Below are positions 1 through 6,419 of a stretch of 7,067 nt of DNA, piece after piece. Below the pieces are notes generated by a model that worked only from the letters and a program-made list of their open reading frames with translations, had not been told where the DNA came from and made no database searches. The stretch is from JBBIQZ01 sp037442065. Its GTDB lineage: Bacteria; Patescibacteriota; CPR2_A; CG2-30-33-46. How positions within the stretch are numbered: the first letter of the stretch is position 1; the number at the start of each line of letters is the position of its first letter. A program made the translations under genes and the position numbers. The stretch lies in NCBI GenBank assembly GCA_037442065.1, contig JBBIQZ010000036.1:1-7067 (forward strand), read 5' to 3'.

Positions 1-116
1 TGGGTTTGTTTTCTGGTTTCTTTAAAACTTTACCAGAAAACACCAAGCAAACCCGCCTCAAAACATTCTTTGAAAATATTTTCTTTTTTATAGGTCTTGT
101 AGCAATAGGGTTTTGA
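1..116 (+). CDS. C-terminal fragment of an unrecognised membrane protein (5' end outside window)
   Basis: An open frame enters from the left edge (first whole codon at base 3) and ends at a TGA at 114-116, giving 37 residues. They contain a basic, polar stretch (ENTKQTRLK) followed by a hydrophobic run (FFENIFFFIGLVAIGF) that looks like a final transmembrane helix, with the last residue immediately after it. I do not recognise the family. Its place just before mraY would fit a cell-wall or division protein, but that is context only. The same bases hold a strong inverted repeat, so the segment could instead be untranslated DNA with a chance open frame. The sensible topology pattern (positive charges, then a helix) and the tight gene packing favour coding. 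Of the other two forward frames, one stops early and the other stops at the TAG at 91-93. Confidence 0.42.
   Translation, partial: GLFSGFFKTLPENTKQTRLKTFFENIFFFIGLVAIGF
2..54. repeat. Two-part inverted repeat (possible hairpin)
   Basis: GGGTTTG (2-8) is complementary to CAAACCC (48-54), and TTTTCTGGT (9-17) to ACCAGAAAA (32-40). All 16 pairs match perfectly. The left arms are contiguous, while the right arms are separated by 7 unpaired bases (41-47). The loop is 14 bases (18-31). As RNA this would be a bulged hairpin near the end of the upstream gene and about 110 bases before mraY. No T-run directly follows the right arm, so it is not a classical intrinsic terminator. It could be an attenuator, a processing site or chance. 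Confidence 0.5.
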
Positions 117-126
117 TATTTAATCT

Positions 127-154
127 TTGAATTATCTATTGTTTATGCTAAATT
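127..154 (+). promoter_or_regulatory. Weak promoter-like sequence before mraY
   Basis: TTGAAT (127-132) lies 16 bases before TAAATT (149-154), which is preceded by TG at 146-147, giving an extended -10 pattern. Each hexamer matches the sigma-70 consensus at four of six positions. The expected transcription start, around 160-162, would leave a leader of only about six bases before the mraY ATG at 167. The region is very AT-rich, so chance matches are easy. This is the only gap before a complete gene that is large enough for a promoter. Confidence 0.25.
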
Positions 155-166
155 GTTAGGTAGTTT

Positions 167-1180
167 ATGAATTATTTTCACCCAATATCCAAAGTCTTTT
201 TTCTTGCTTTTATGTCCTTTTCAGTGGCTTTAATTTTAACGCCGCTTATAAGTTATTTTTTGTATAAATTCAAAATAAAGCAAAATATTAGAGAGGCTTC
301 CATAGACGGAAAATCCTCTCCGATTTTTTCTTCAATTCATAAAAAAAAGGCCAATACTCCAACAATGGGCGGAATAATTATTTGGATCTCTGTTCTTTTG
401 GTGACTTTGCTTTTTAATTTAAGCCGTTCTCAAACTTGGTTGCCCTTGTTTGCTTTGGTGGCTACAGGAATTCTTGGGATTTTTGATGATGTTTTTAATG
501 TCTTGGGAATTGGTATGCATAGAGGAATTAGAGCACTTAGAAAATTGCTTCTTCAAGTTTTTATTGCTGGAGTTGGTGCTTGGTGGTTTTTCTATAAATT
601 GGGCTTTGATATGATTCATATTCCCGGCATCGGCGACTTTAGCATCGGTTGGCTTTATATTATTTTATTTGTTTTTGTAATTGTTTCTTTTACGAATGCA
701 GTTAATATTACCGATGGTCTTGACGGTCTTGCAGGCGGTCTTTTAGTTATCGCTTTTGGCGCTTTTGCTGTGATTGCTCTTATTAAAGGAAGAATAGAAT
801 TGGCGGCCTTTTGCGGTACGATTTTAGGAGCCTTGTTGGCGTTTTTGTGGTTTAATATTTATCCGGCAAGGTTTTTTATGGGCGACACTGGTTCAATGGC
901 TTTAGGGGCTACGTTGGGAGTGGTTGCTATGCTTTTAAATTCTGTTTTGGTTTTGCCGATAATTGGCTTCGTTTTTGTGGTTGAGATTTCTTCTTCTCTT
1001 TTGCAAATTATTTCTAAAAAGTTTTTCGGTAGGAAGATTTTTTTATCAGCTCCTTTGCATCATCATCTAGAAGCTAAAGGATGGCCGGAACCAAAAATTA
1101 CAATGAGACTATGGATAGTTGCTGCTGTTTTCGGATCGATTGGTTTGGTAATAGGCCTTATTGGCATGGGTGTGGGGTGA
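167..1180 (+). CDS. mraY: Phospho-N-acetylmuramoyl-pentapeptide transferase (MraY)
   Basis: This integral membrane enzyme transfers phospho-MurNAc-pentapeptide from UDP to undecaprenyl phosphate, making lipid I at the inner face of the membrane. The 337-residue length is close to the family norm (E. coli 360). Family motifs appear in order: KKANTPTMGG (60-69), the aspartate pair FDD (D107, D108), NAVNITDGLDGLAGG (177-191), FMGDTGS with D240, and the HHH loop (298-300) followed by KGWPEPKITMR. D107, D108 and D240 match the catalytic/Mg-binding aspartates (E. coli D115, D116, D267). Many hydrophobic segments fit a multi-pass protein. The ATG at 167 has an AGG-type ribosome site 6 bases upstream and starts just before the first helix. 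The TGA stop is 4 bases before the ftsW ATG. Identification is secure. Confidence 0.97.
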   Translation: MNYFHPISKVFFLAFMSFSVALILTPLISYFLYKFKIKQNIREASIDGKSSPIFSSIHKKKANTPTMGGIIIWISVLLVTLLFNLSRSQTWLPLFALVATGILGIFDDVFNVLGIGMHRGIRALRKLLLQVFIAGVGAWWFFYKLGFDMIHIPGIGDFSIGWLYIILFVFVIVSFTNAVNITDGLDGLAGGLLVIAFGAFAVIALIKGRIELAAFCGTILGALLAFLWFNIYPARFFMGDTGSMALGATLGVVAMLLNSVLVLPIIGFVFVVEISSSLLQIISKKFFGRKIFLSAPLHHHLEAKGWPEPKITMRLWIVAAVFGSIGLVIGLIGMGVG

Positions 1181-1184
1181 TGGT

Positions 1185-2366
1185 ATGAGAGGCAAAAAAT
1201 CTGATTACATCTTAAGCCTTACAGTTTTTGCGCTTTTAATTTTCGGAATCATTATGATTTCTTCGGCGGGCGTTGTTTTGTCATACGAGAAATTCGGGAC
1301 TAATAATTATTTTTTAATTAGACAGATTATAAATGCTTTAATCGGAATTGGGGTTTTGATAGTATTTTCTTTGGTTAATTACAAAACTTGGAAAAAGTTT
1401 GCCCCGGTTCTGCTCTTCTTAACTATCATTTTATTGCTTTTAGTGTTTTTGGTTGGTTTCTCATCCGGCGGAGCAAAAAGATGGCTTAATTTAGGATCAT
1501 TTTTAGTTCAACCAACAGAGATAGCAAAACTAGCCTATATTTTGTATTTGTCCGCTTGGCTGGAGAATAGAGGAGAAAAGTTAAGGGATTTTCAGTATGG
1601 TTTTGTTCCTTTTGCTTTAATGACTGCTTTTATAAGCTTACTTATAATTTTGCAGCCCGATTTAGGCACAGCAACGGTGATAGCCTTAACAGCAGCTTTA
1701 ATATTTATAACCGCCGGTGGTACTTTTAAGCAAATTGTTGCCGGGGGAGTTTCTGGCCTTTTGCTAATCTGGCTTCTTATAAAAAGTTCTGCCTATCGGT
1801 TTGCCAGGCTTTCGGTATTTTTAAACCCATCAGCCGATAAGCAGGGAATTGGTTATCATATAAATCAGGCTCTCTTAGCGATAGGCTCGGGAGGATTTTT
1901 TGGTTTGGGATTTGGACAATCAAGACAGAAATATAATTATTTACCAGAACCAATAGGAGACTCAATATTTGCTGTTATTGCCGAAGAAATTGGTTTTATA
2001 AGAATATTGGTTTTAATCTTACTGTTTTTAGTCCTAGCTTATCGAGGTTTTAGAATTGCTCGTTTAGCTCCAGATGTTTTTGGAAGATTAGCCGCCTTTG
2101 GCATAACCTCTTGGATTACCTTGCAGGCTTTAATTAATATTTCGGCAATGCTTTCTTTGGCTCCCTTAACGGGAATACCTCTGCCTTTTATAAGTTATGG
2201 AGGTTCTTCTTTGATAACTTCTTTAGCCGGAATTGGTATTCTTTTAAATATTTCTAAATCAAGTGGTAAAGGAGAAAATTATGAGAGTCCTCATTGTGGC
2301 TGGAGGAACCGCCGGGCACACGCTACCCGCCTTACAGGTCGCAAGCGAGCTTTTAACAGAGGATAA
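1185..2366 (+). CDS. ftsW: SEDS-family peptidoglycan glycosyltransferase, FtsW-like
   Basis: This multi-pass SEDS protein would polymerise lipid II into glycan strands, normally with a class B penicillin-binding protein. FtsW is preferred over RodA because it sits between mraY and murG. Motifs seen are AKRWLNLG (97-104), QPTEIAKL (109-116), QPDLGTAT (157-164), GYHINQALLAIGSGG (223-237), LPEPIGDSIFAVIAEE (253-268) with D259 as the probable catalytic aspartate, and PLPFISYGGSS (332-342). I chose the ATG at 1185 (GGGGTGA 4 bases upstream) over a TTG at 1161, which overlaps mraY and adds WVWGDG-like residues. About 393 residues. Oddities: residue 273 is Arg in GFIR, where a small residue (GFIG) is usual. 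The last ~27 codons lie inside murG and encode a basic, unconserved tail, so the true end may be near 2267 if a base is missing. Confidence 0.94.
   Translation: MRGKKSDYILSLTVFALLIFGIIMISSAGVVLSYEKFGTNNYFLIRQIINALIGIGVLIVFSLVNYKTWKKFAPVLLFLTIILLLLVFLVGFSSGGAKRWLNLGSFLVQPTEIAKLAYILYLSAWLENRGEKLRDFQYGFVPFALMTAFISLLIILQPDLGTATVIALTAALIFITAGGTFKQIVAGGVSGLLLIWLLIKSSAYRFARLSVFLNPSADKQGIGYHINQALLAIGSGGFFGLGFGQSRQKYNYLPEPIGDSIFAVIAEEIGFIRILVLILLFLVLAYRGFRIARLAPDVFGRLAAFGITSWITLQALINISAMLSLAPLTGIPLPFISYGGSSLITSLAGIGILLNISKSSGKGENYESPHCGWRNRRAHATRLTGRKRAFNRG
2268..2274 (+). promoter_or_regulatory. Strong Shine-Dalgarno site fixing the murG start
   Basis: AAAGGAG lies 6 bases before the ATG at 2281, inside the 3' end of the ftsW frame. 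It favours ATG 2281 over an in-frame GTG at 2263. The next residues, MRVLIVAGGTAGH, match the usual start of MurG. Confidence 0.8.
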
Positions 2367-3342
2367 AAATACTAAAATTTTATTTTTAACCTCAAGAAAG
2401 AAGCAGGATTTAGAATTTATTAAAGCCAGCGGTTTTAGGGTTAGAAAAATTTTCGCCGGAAAATTTAGAAGATATTTTTCTTTTTATAATTTTACCGATA
2501 TTTTTGTCACTATGTTTGGTTTTTTTCAAAGCCTTTTTATAATTTTAAAATTTAAGCCCCAAGTTATTTTTTCTAAAGGTGGTTATGTTTCTTTACCGGT
2601 GATTTTTGCCGGGAGAATTTTAGGAAAAAGAATTATTGCTCATGAATCGGATCTAGTTTTAGGTTTAGCCAATAAAGTATCTTTACCATTTATTCATAAA
2701 TTGGCCGTTTCTTTTCCTATTTCTCAATATAAAAATATTAGTTCACATAAGTTATTTTTTTCTGGAAATCCGGTAAGAGAATTAACTCCCGGGAAGGAGG
2801 CTTCTAAAAATACTCTACTGGTTACTGGAGGAAGCCAAGGGGCCAGGAATATAAATTACGCACTAGCCGAATTATTAGACGAACTTTTGGGAGATTTTAG
2901 AATTATTCATTTGGTAGGAGATTTAGATTATCCTTCTTTTAAAGAGATAAAAAGCACTTTAAATCATCAAAAATCTTTTAATTACATACTTTTAAACACC
3001 GTTTTTGATAAGAATAAATTTAATGATTTGATAAACGAGTCACAAGTGGTGGTATCCAGGGCAGGGGCGGGAACCATCGCAGAGTTGGCCCTTTTGGCTA
3101 AACCGGTAATCCTTATTCCTCTTTCGGGCCATCAAGAAAAGAATGCTGAGTACTTGGCCAAAAATAATGCGGCAGTTTTGATAAAAGATAAAGATTTAAC
3201 TTCAAAAATTTTAAAAGAAAAAATCAAACTTTTATTTAGTGATGATAATTTAAGGAATAATTTAGCGCAAAATATTTCTCGGTTTTCCTCACCTAAGGCA
3301 GCTTTTTTGATTGCCAAAGAAATATTTAAGGCTAAAAAATAA
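2281..3342 (+). CDS. murG: UDP-GlcNAc:lipid I N-acetylglucosaminyltransferase (MurG)
   Basis: This GT-B peripheral membrane enzyme adds GlcNAc to lipid I to form lipid II on the cytoplasmic face. It has 353 residues, the normal length. The N-domain carries GGTAGH (8-13; H13 aligns with the conserved His of the first glycine-rich loop), SKGGYVS (98-104) and HESD (121-124, where E. coli has HEQN). GNPVR (162-166) opens the C-domain. It is followed by GGSQGARNIN (183-192), SRAGAGTIAELA (259-270, with E268 at the expected sugar-nucleotide contact) and GHQEKNA (283-289). HESD is, from memory, common in CPR-type MurG. The gene overlaps the ftsW frame by 86 bases. Its TAA overlaps the next ATG as TAATG, so the next gene is probably translationally coupled. 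Confidence 0.96.
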   Translation: MRVLIVAGGTAGHTLPALQVASELLTEDKNTKILFLTSRKKQDLEFIKASGFRVRKIFAGKFRRYFSFYNFTDIFVTMFGFFQSLFIILKFKPQVIFSKGGYVSLPVIFAGRILGKRIIAHESDLVLGLANKVSLPFIHKLAVSFPISQYKNISSHKLFFSGNPVRELTPGKEASKNTLLVTGGSQGARNINYALAELLDELLGDFRIIHLVGDLDYPSFKEIKSTLNHQKSFNYILLNTVFDKNKFNDLINESQVVVSRAGAGTIAELALLAKPVILIPLSGHQEKNAEYLAKNNAAVLIKDKDLTSKILKEKIKLLFSDDNLRNNLAQNISRFSSPKAAFLIAKEIFKAKK

Positions 3343-3908
3343 TGACAAAGCTTTTACTGATAAGCGACTTACATCAGCAAATTTATGTTTTAAAAAATTT
3401 GGCCGAATACTTTAAAAAACATGAATTTGAAGGAGTAATTGTTGCCGGTGATTTAACGAATAGAAACAAAGATTCTTTAAATTACGCCAAAAATTTTGAA
3501 CAAATAATAAAAGAAAACAAGATAAGGATGTTTTTTATTCATGGCAACAACGAGTCGGAAGAGGTGATTGATTATTTTAAAATAAGAAATTATTCGATCC
3601 ATCTTAAAGCCAAGAATTTTAAAGATTTTCAAATAGTAGGCATCGGTGGTTTCGGCGAGGGATATTATCCAGGGGACTTTAGTACCAAAGATGCCATTTT
3701 GGTAACTCATTTCCCGCCAATTTTATCTAATAAAAATTTCAAAGATGCACCCGTAATTCATATTTTTGGGCATAGTCATTTTGGGGGATATCAAAAAAAG
3801 CAGGGGAAAACTTTGCTTGTGCAGTTAAAGGCCGCTATGTATAACCGAGGGGCCGTTCTAGAATTGCCTAGTTTAAAAGTAAATTTTATAAACTTTAAAA
3901 ATGCTTAA
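3342..3908 (+). CDS. Calcineurin-like metallophosphoesterase (COG2129/Icc-like)
   Basis: This 188-residue cytoplasmic protein has no signal or membrane segment. The metal-ligand set of the metallophosphoesterase fold is complete: SDLH (D9, H11), GDLT (D37), HGNNE (68-71, N69), TH (H123) and GHSH (H144, H146). The blocks IVAGDLTNR, FFIHGNNESEEV, VGIGGFG and the ending RGAVLELPS resemble COG2129, phosphoesterases related to Icc that are common in archaea. It is somewhat shorter than I recall for that group, mainly between the FGEG segment and the TH motif and around GHSH. The substrate cannot be read from sequence; cyclic nucleotides, nucleotides and other phosphoesters are possible. The ATG shares a base with the murG stop, and the 3' end overlaps the HD gene by 8 bases, so all three are likely co-transcribed. 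Fold assignment is firm; the specific reaction is unknown. Confidence 0.88.
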   Translation: MTKLLLISDLHQQIYVLKNLAEYFKKHEFEGVIVAGDLTNRNKDSLNYAKNFEQIIKENKIRMFFIHGNNESEEVIDYFKIRNYSIHLKAKNFKDFQIVGIGGFGEGYYPGDFSTKDAILVTHFPPILSNKNFKDAPVIHIFGHSHFGGYQKKQGKTLLVQLKAAMYNRGAVLELPSLKVNFINFKNA

Positions 3909-4425
3909 ATATTGTTTAGGAATACTCAAAAAATACAAAACGCCAAAAGGTTTAATTACTCACAGCTTGGGCGTTTATAAGGTTTCTAAGCTTTTAGCAA
4001 AGAGGCTTAAAGAAAAAGGTTTTAAGATAAATAGAGAGGCAGTTTTAAAAGCAGCCCTGCTGCATGATGTTGATAAGATATATACAGTCGGGAAACCGCA
4101 AGAACATGGAACAGCAGTTCAAGAAATACTTAAAAAAGAAAATGTTAGCAAGGAAGTTTTTAAGATAATTAAAAACCATACCGCTTCAAGAATTTTTGAA
4201 AGAAATTTTTTCAAATTACCTTTAGAGGATAAAGTTGTCTATTATGCCGATAAAATATTCGAACAACAAATTTGTTCACTAGAAGAAAGGATTATCGGCT
4301 GGCAGAAAAGATATGGTTTAACAAAAGATAAAGCGCAAAAACTGTTAGGGTTAATGAAAAAAATAGAGAGAGAAATTCTTAAAAAGGCAGACATTACTGG
4401 AGAAGAGCTTAAAAATTTAGTATGA
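3901..4425 (+). CDS. HD-domain phosphohydrolase, small archaeal-type family
   Basis: This 174-residue soluble, lysine-rich protein carries an HD domain: H21 in THSLGV, LLHD (H55, D56), EHG (H69), NHT (H93) and YADK (D117). That is a full set of metal ligands, with extra histidines that could support a second metal as in HDIG-type enzymes. The HDIG signature itself reads HDVD here, with Asp58 in place of Gly. Order and spacing resemble the short HD hydrolases of the TIGR00295 type found in archaea and some bacteria; that is recalled, not searched. The C-terminus (about 125-174) is helical and charged. Its ATG lies 8 bases inside the preceding phosphoesterase gene and has no clear Shine-Dalgarno, so translation probably depends on coupling. 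The substrate is unknown; a nucleotide or phosphoester is likely. TGA is backed by TAA TAA in frame. Confidence 0.86.
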   Translation: MLKYCLGILKKYKTPKGLITHSLGVYKVSKLLAKRLKEKGFKINREAVLKAALLHDVDKIYTVGKPQEHGTAVQEILKKENVSKEVFKIIKNHTASRIFERNFFKLPLEDKVVYYADKIFEQQICSLEERIIGWQKRYGLTKDKAQKLLGLMKKIEREILKKADITGEELKNLV

Positions 4426-4436
4426 TAATAAATTAG

Positions 4437-5327
4437 ATGATGGTAAAAAAGAAAAAAAATAAAAGACTATTTAAAACGCCGAAGTTTTTTGTTGTTGCTT
4501 TTTTAGGAGTAGCAAGCTTAAGCCTTATTTTGTTTATGTTCTATTTTTATATCTTTGAGGCGCCCAAAAAGATTTTTAAGAATATGCAAGGGAAAATGTC
4601 TCAAGTTAAAACTCTTCATTACAAAGGAGAAATAGATTTATCTAAAGAAAGTGCGGGTGGAATGAAGACGAAGCTTAACTTGGAGGGAGATTCGGCAAGC
4701 GAAGGTAAGAAAGAAAATAACTATCTAAAATTAGGGATTGATGGTTCTGTAGGCAGTTTAGGCATTAACGCTTCCTTAGAACTTTTAGTTTTGGATAAAG
4801 ACCTATACTTTAAAATTAATAGTATACCTAATATCCTAAGCGCATATGGAGATTATTCCGGAATATTAAATCGTTGGGCGACAACAACAATTTTAAAAGA
4901 AGAAAATTCCGAAAGTTTAAATGACCTAATGAAGAATACTAATTTTATAAAAAGCATTAAGCGATTAGGGTCAGAAAGAATCGAGAATACTGACACTTAT
5001 CATTATCAAATTGTCTTAGAGAAAGAAAGTTTAAAAAAGATAATTAATAGCCAGCCCATGTTTAGTTTCTTTTCGACGGATGAAATTACTGAACTTAAAG
5101 GAAATATTGATTTACTGCCAGAAATTTCTTTAGAGGTTTGGATTGGTAAAGAGGACAATTACCTTTACAAAATAGCCGGTAGTGTTCCTTCTCTTACAAA
5201 AGTTAATTTTTCTTTTCTTCTTTCTAAATTTAATCAGCCTATAGATTTAAAAGCCCCCAAGAAGGCAGAGCCGACGGGTAATATTTTTATTCCCTTTTTA
5301 GAAGTAGTTTCCAAAATTAAAACTTAA
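4437..5327 (+). CDS. Membrane-anchored protein with LppX/LprG/LolA-like domain (tentative)
   Basis: 296 residues. A very basic N-terminus (KKKKNKR) is followed by a hydrophobic helix at about 18-40, so the rest should lie outside the membrane, with no lipobox cysteine. The external part is rich in alternating polar/hydrophobic strands: VKTLHYKGEIDL (57-68), LGIDGSVGSLGINASLELLVLDKDLYFKI in outline at 98-127, LGSERIENTDTYHYQIVL (177-194) and ISLEVWIGKEDNYLYKI (230-246). That pattern (G..E.I.NT.TYHY, then VWIG followed by a 'tested strength' strand) is what I recall for LppX/LprG and LolA-like half-barrel proteins, which bind lipids or other hydrophobic ligands. The match is by pattern, not a family search. 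There are two adjacent ATGs (4437, 4440) and no clear ribosome site; the first is given. It lies 11 bases after the HD gene. Confidence 0.72.
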   Translation: MMVKKKKNKRLFKTPKFFVVAFLGVASLSLILFMFYFYIFEAPKKIFKNMQGKMSQVKTLHYKGEIDLSKESAGGMKTKLNLEGDSASEGKKENNYLKLGIDGSVGSLGINASLELLVLDKDLYFKINSIPNILSAYGDYSGILNRWATTTILKEENSESLNDLMKNTNFIKSIKRLGSERIENTDTYHYQIVLEKESLKKIINSQPMFSFFSTDEITELKGNIDLLPEISLEVWIGKEDNYLYKIAGSVPSLTKVNFSFLLSKFNQPIDLKAPKKAEPTGNIFIPFLEVVSKIKT

Positions 5328-5330
5328 GGA
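5326..5330 (+). promoter_or_regulatory. Shine-Dalgarno site of the eRF1-like gene
   Basis: AAGGA overlaps the TAA stop of the preceding gene (5325-5327) and lies 9 bases before the ATG at 5340. It supports that start and permits initiation independent of upstream termination. Confidence 0.6.
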
Positions 5331-5339
5331 ATTTTAATA

Positions 5340-6419
5340 ATGTTAAATATTGAAGCAGTAGAAAAATTAGCAAAAATTGAAGGAGAAAATTTGATAAGTT
5401 TGTATTTATCTACAGACAGGAAAAAGTTTTCCCCTCTCACTATAAAAACAAAAGCAAAAGATTTGTTTAAAAATATTAACTTGCCAGGAAAAAGTGATAT
5501 TGAACAAAAGGTTCTTAAACTTTTAGACAAGGTTTCACCCAACACAAAATCTGTGGTAGTTTTTGCCTCGGAGAACTTTTGGTCGGTCTTTGCTTTTGCT
5601 TTTACAGTAGGAGATTTACTAACAGTTGATCGTTGTTTTAATCTAACACCCCTTTTAAGGCTTTTTTCCGAAAATAGGAGCGTTGGCGTGTTGCTTTTAG
5701 ATGCGGAAAGGGCCCGTTTTTTAGAGATTTTTCTAGGTGATTTGAAAGATCATAAACATTTAGAAGATCAAGTTGTAAGAAAACAAGCAAATGGCGGCTG
5801 GTCCAAGGAGAGGTTTGAGCGCCATCGGGAAGAAATTATAAAAAGACACCTAAAAAGGGTGGTAGAATTTTTAATTAAAATGCACAAAGCTTACAAATGT
5901 GAGTATTTATTTTTAAGGATTGATCCCGAACTAGAACACGAGTTTTTAAAACTTTTACCCAAAGATATAAAGGAGCGATTAAAAGGCCATATAAGGGTGG
6001 ATATGGATGCTTCTCCTTCCGAAATAATAGAAAAAGCGAATGCTTTAATGAAAGAAGAGGTAAGGGGAGAAGAAGAAAATAGAGTTAGGGAATTGTTTAG
6101 GCATTTAACCCACGGAGAATCCGAACGAGTAGTAGCAGGTTTAAATGATGTACTAGATGCTCTATATAATAAGAAAATTTCCATCCTTTTAGTAAACGAA
6201 GGATATTCTGAGCCGGGTACTTTTTGTACCTTTTGCGGATACATATCTTTAAGCGAGGAATATTGCCCTTACGACCAATCACCAAACAGCAGGGTGAACA
6301 ATATTATAAACATTGTAATTGATCAGGCTCTAAAGCAAAAAGTTGAAGTGGAAATATTTAACGACGACAAAACTCTAAAAGATTTGGGAAATATCGGCGC
6401 ATTTTTAAAAGAGCATTAG
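5340..6419 (+). CDS. eRF1-like protein of the baeRF group (putative ribosome rescue/release factor)
   Basis: 359-residue soluble protein with three parts. Residues 1-110 open with LISLYLSTDR, typical of bacterial/archaeal eRF1 relatives. The middle domain (~113-225) has the strand GVLLLDAERARFLEI and a loop NGGWSKERFERHREE (151-165), the position matching the GGQ/GSQ catalytic loop of eRF1 and Vms1-like proteins. The third domain (~275-359) has a zinc-ribbon-like insert (C296, C299, C309, then D312 where a fourth Cys is expected) followed by VNNIINIVIDQALKQKVEVEIF and NIGAFLK, a classic eRF1 domain-3 ending. By family, it may act on peptidyl-tRNA in stalled ribosomes. K156 stands where I recall Gln in many homologues (GGWSQ), so hydrolytic activity is uncertain. 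The stop TAG abuts the next ATG (TAGATG), implying coupling. Confidence 0.85.
   Translation: MLNIEAVEKLAKIEGENLISLYLSTDRKKFSPLTIKTKAKDLFKNINLPGKSDIEQKVLKLLDKVSPNTKSVVVFASENFWSVFAFAFTVGDLLTVDRCFNLTPLLRLFSENRSVGVLLLDAERARFLEIFLGDLKDHKHLEDQVVRKQANGGWSKERFERHREEIIKRHLKRVVEFLIKMHKAYKCEYLFLRIDPELEHEFLKLLPKDIKERLKGHIRVDMDASPSEIIEKANALMKEEVRGEEENRVRELFRHLTHGESERVVAGLNDVLDALYNKKISILLVNEGYSEPGTFCTFCGYISLSEEYCPYDQSPNSRVNNIINIVIDQALKQKVEVEIFNDDKTLKDLGNIGAFLKEH

Noticed and set aside
72..89. Palindrome GAAAATATTTTC followed by six T, as a terminator or operator
   Set aside because: The palindrome has no loop and is wholly A/T in the centre, so it would be a weak hairpin; such palindromes arise easily in AT-rich DNA, and it lies within the probable coding fragment.
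1161..1184. Upstream TTG start for ftsW
   Set aside because: It would overlap the mraY end and add eight residues unlike any SEDS N-terminus. The ATG at 1185 has a G-rich ribosome site and precedes the usual basic start.
2263..2280. Upstream GTG start for murG
   Set aside because: AAAGGAG at 2268-2274 is correctly spaced for the ATG at 2281, and MRVLIVAGGT is the normal MurG beginning.
5891..6244. 117-codon open frame on the minus strand within the eRF1-like gene
   Set aside because: It lies opposite a well-supported gene and encodes a low-complexity Ser/Phe-rich product with no recognisable motif.
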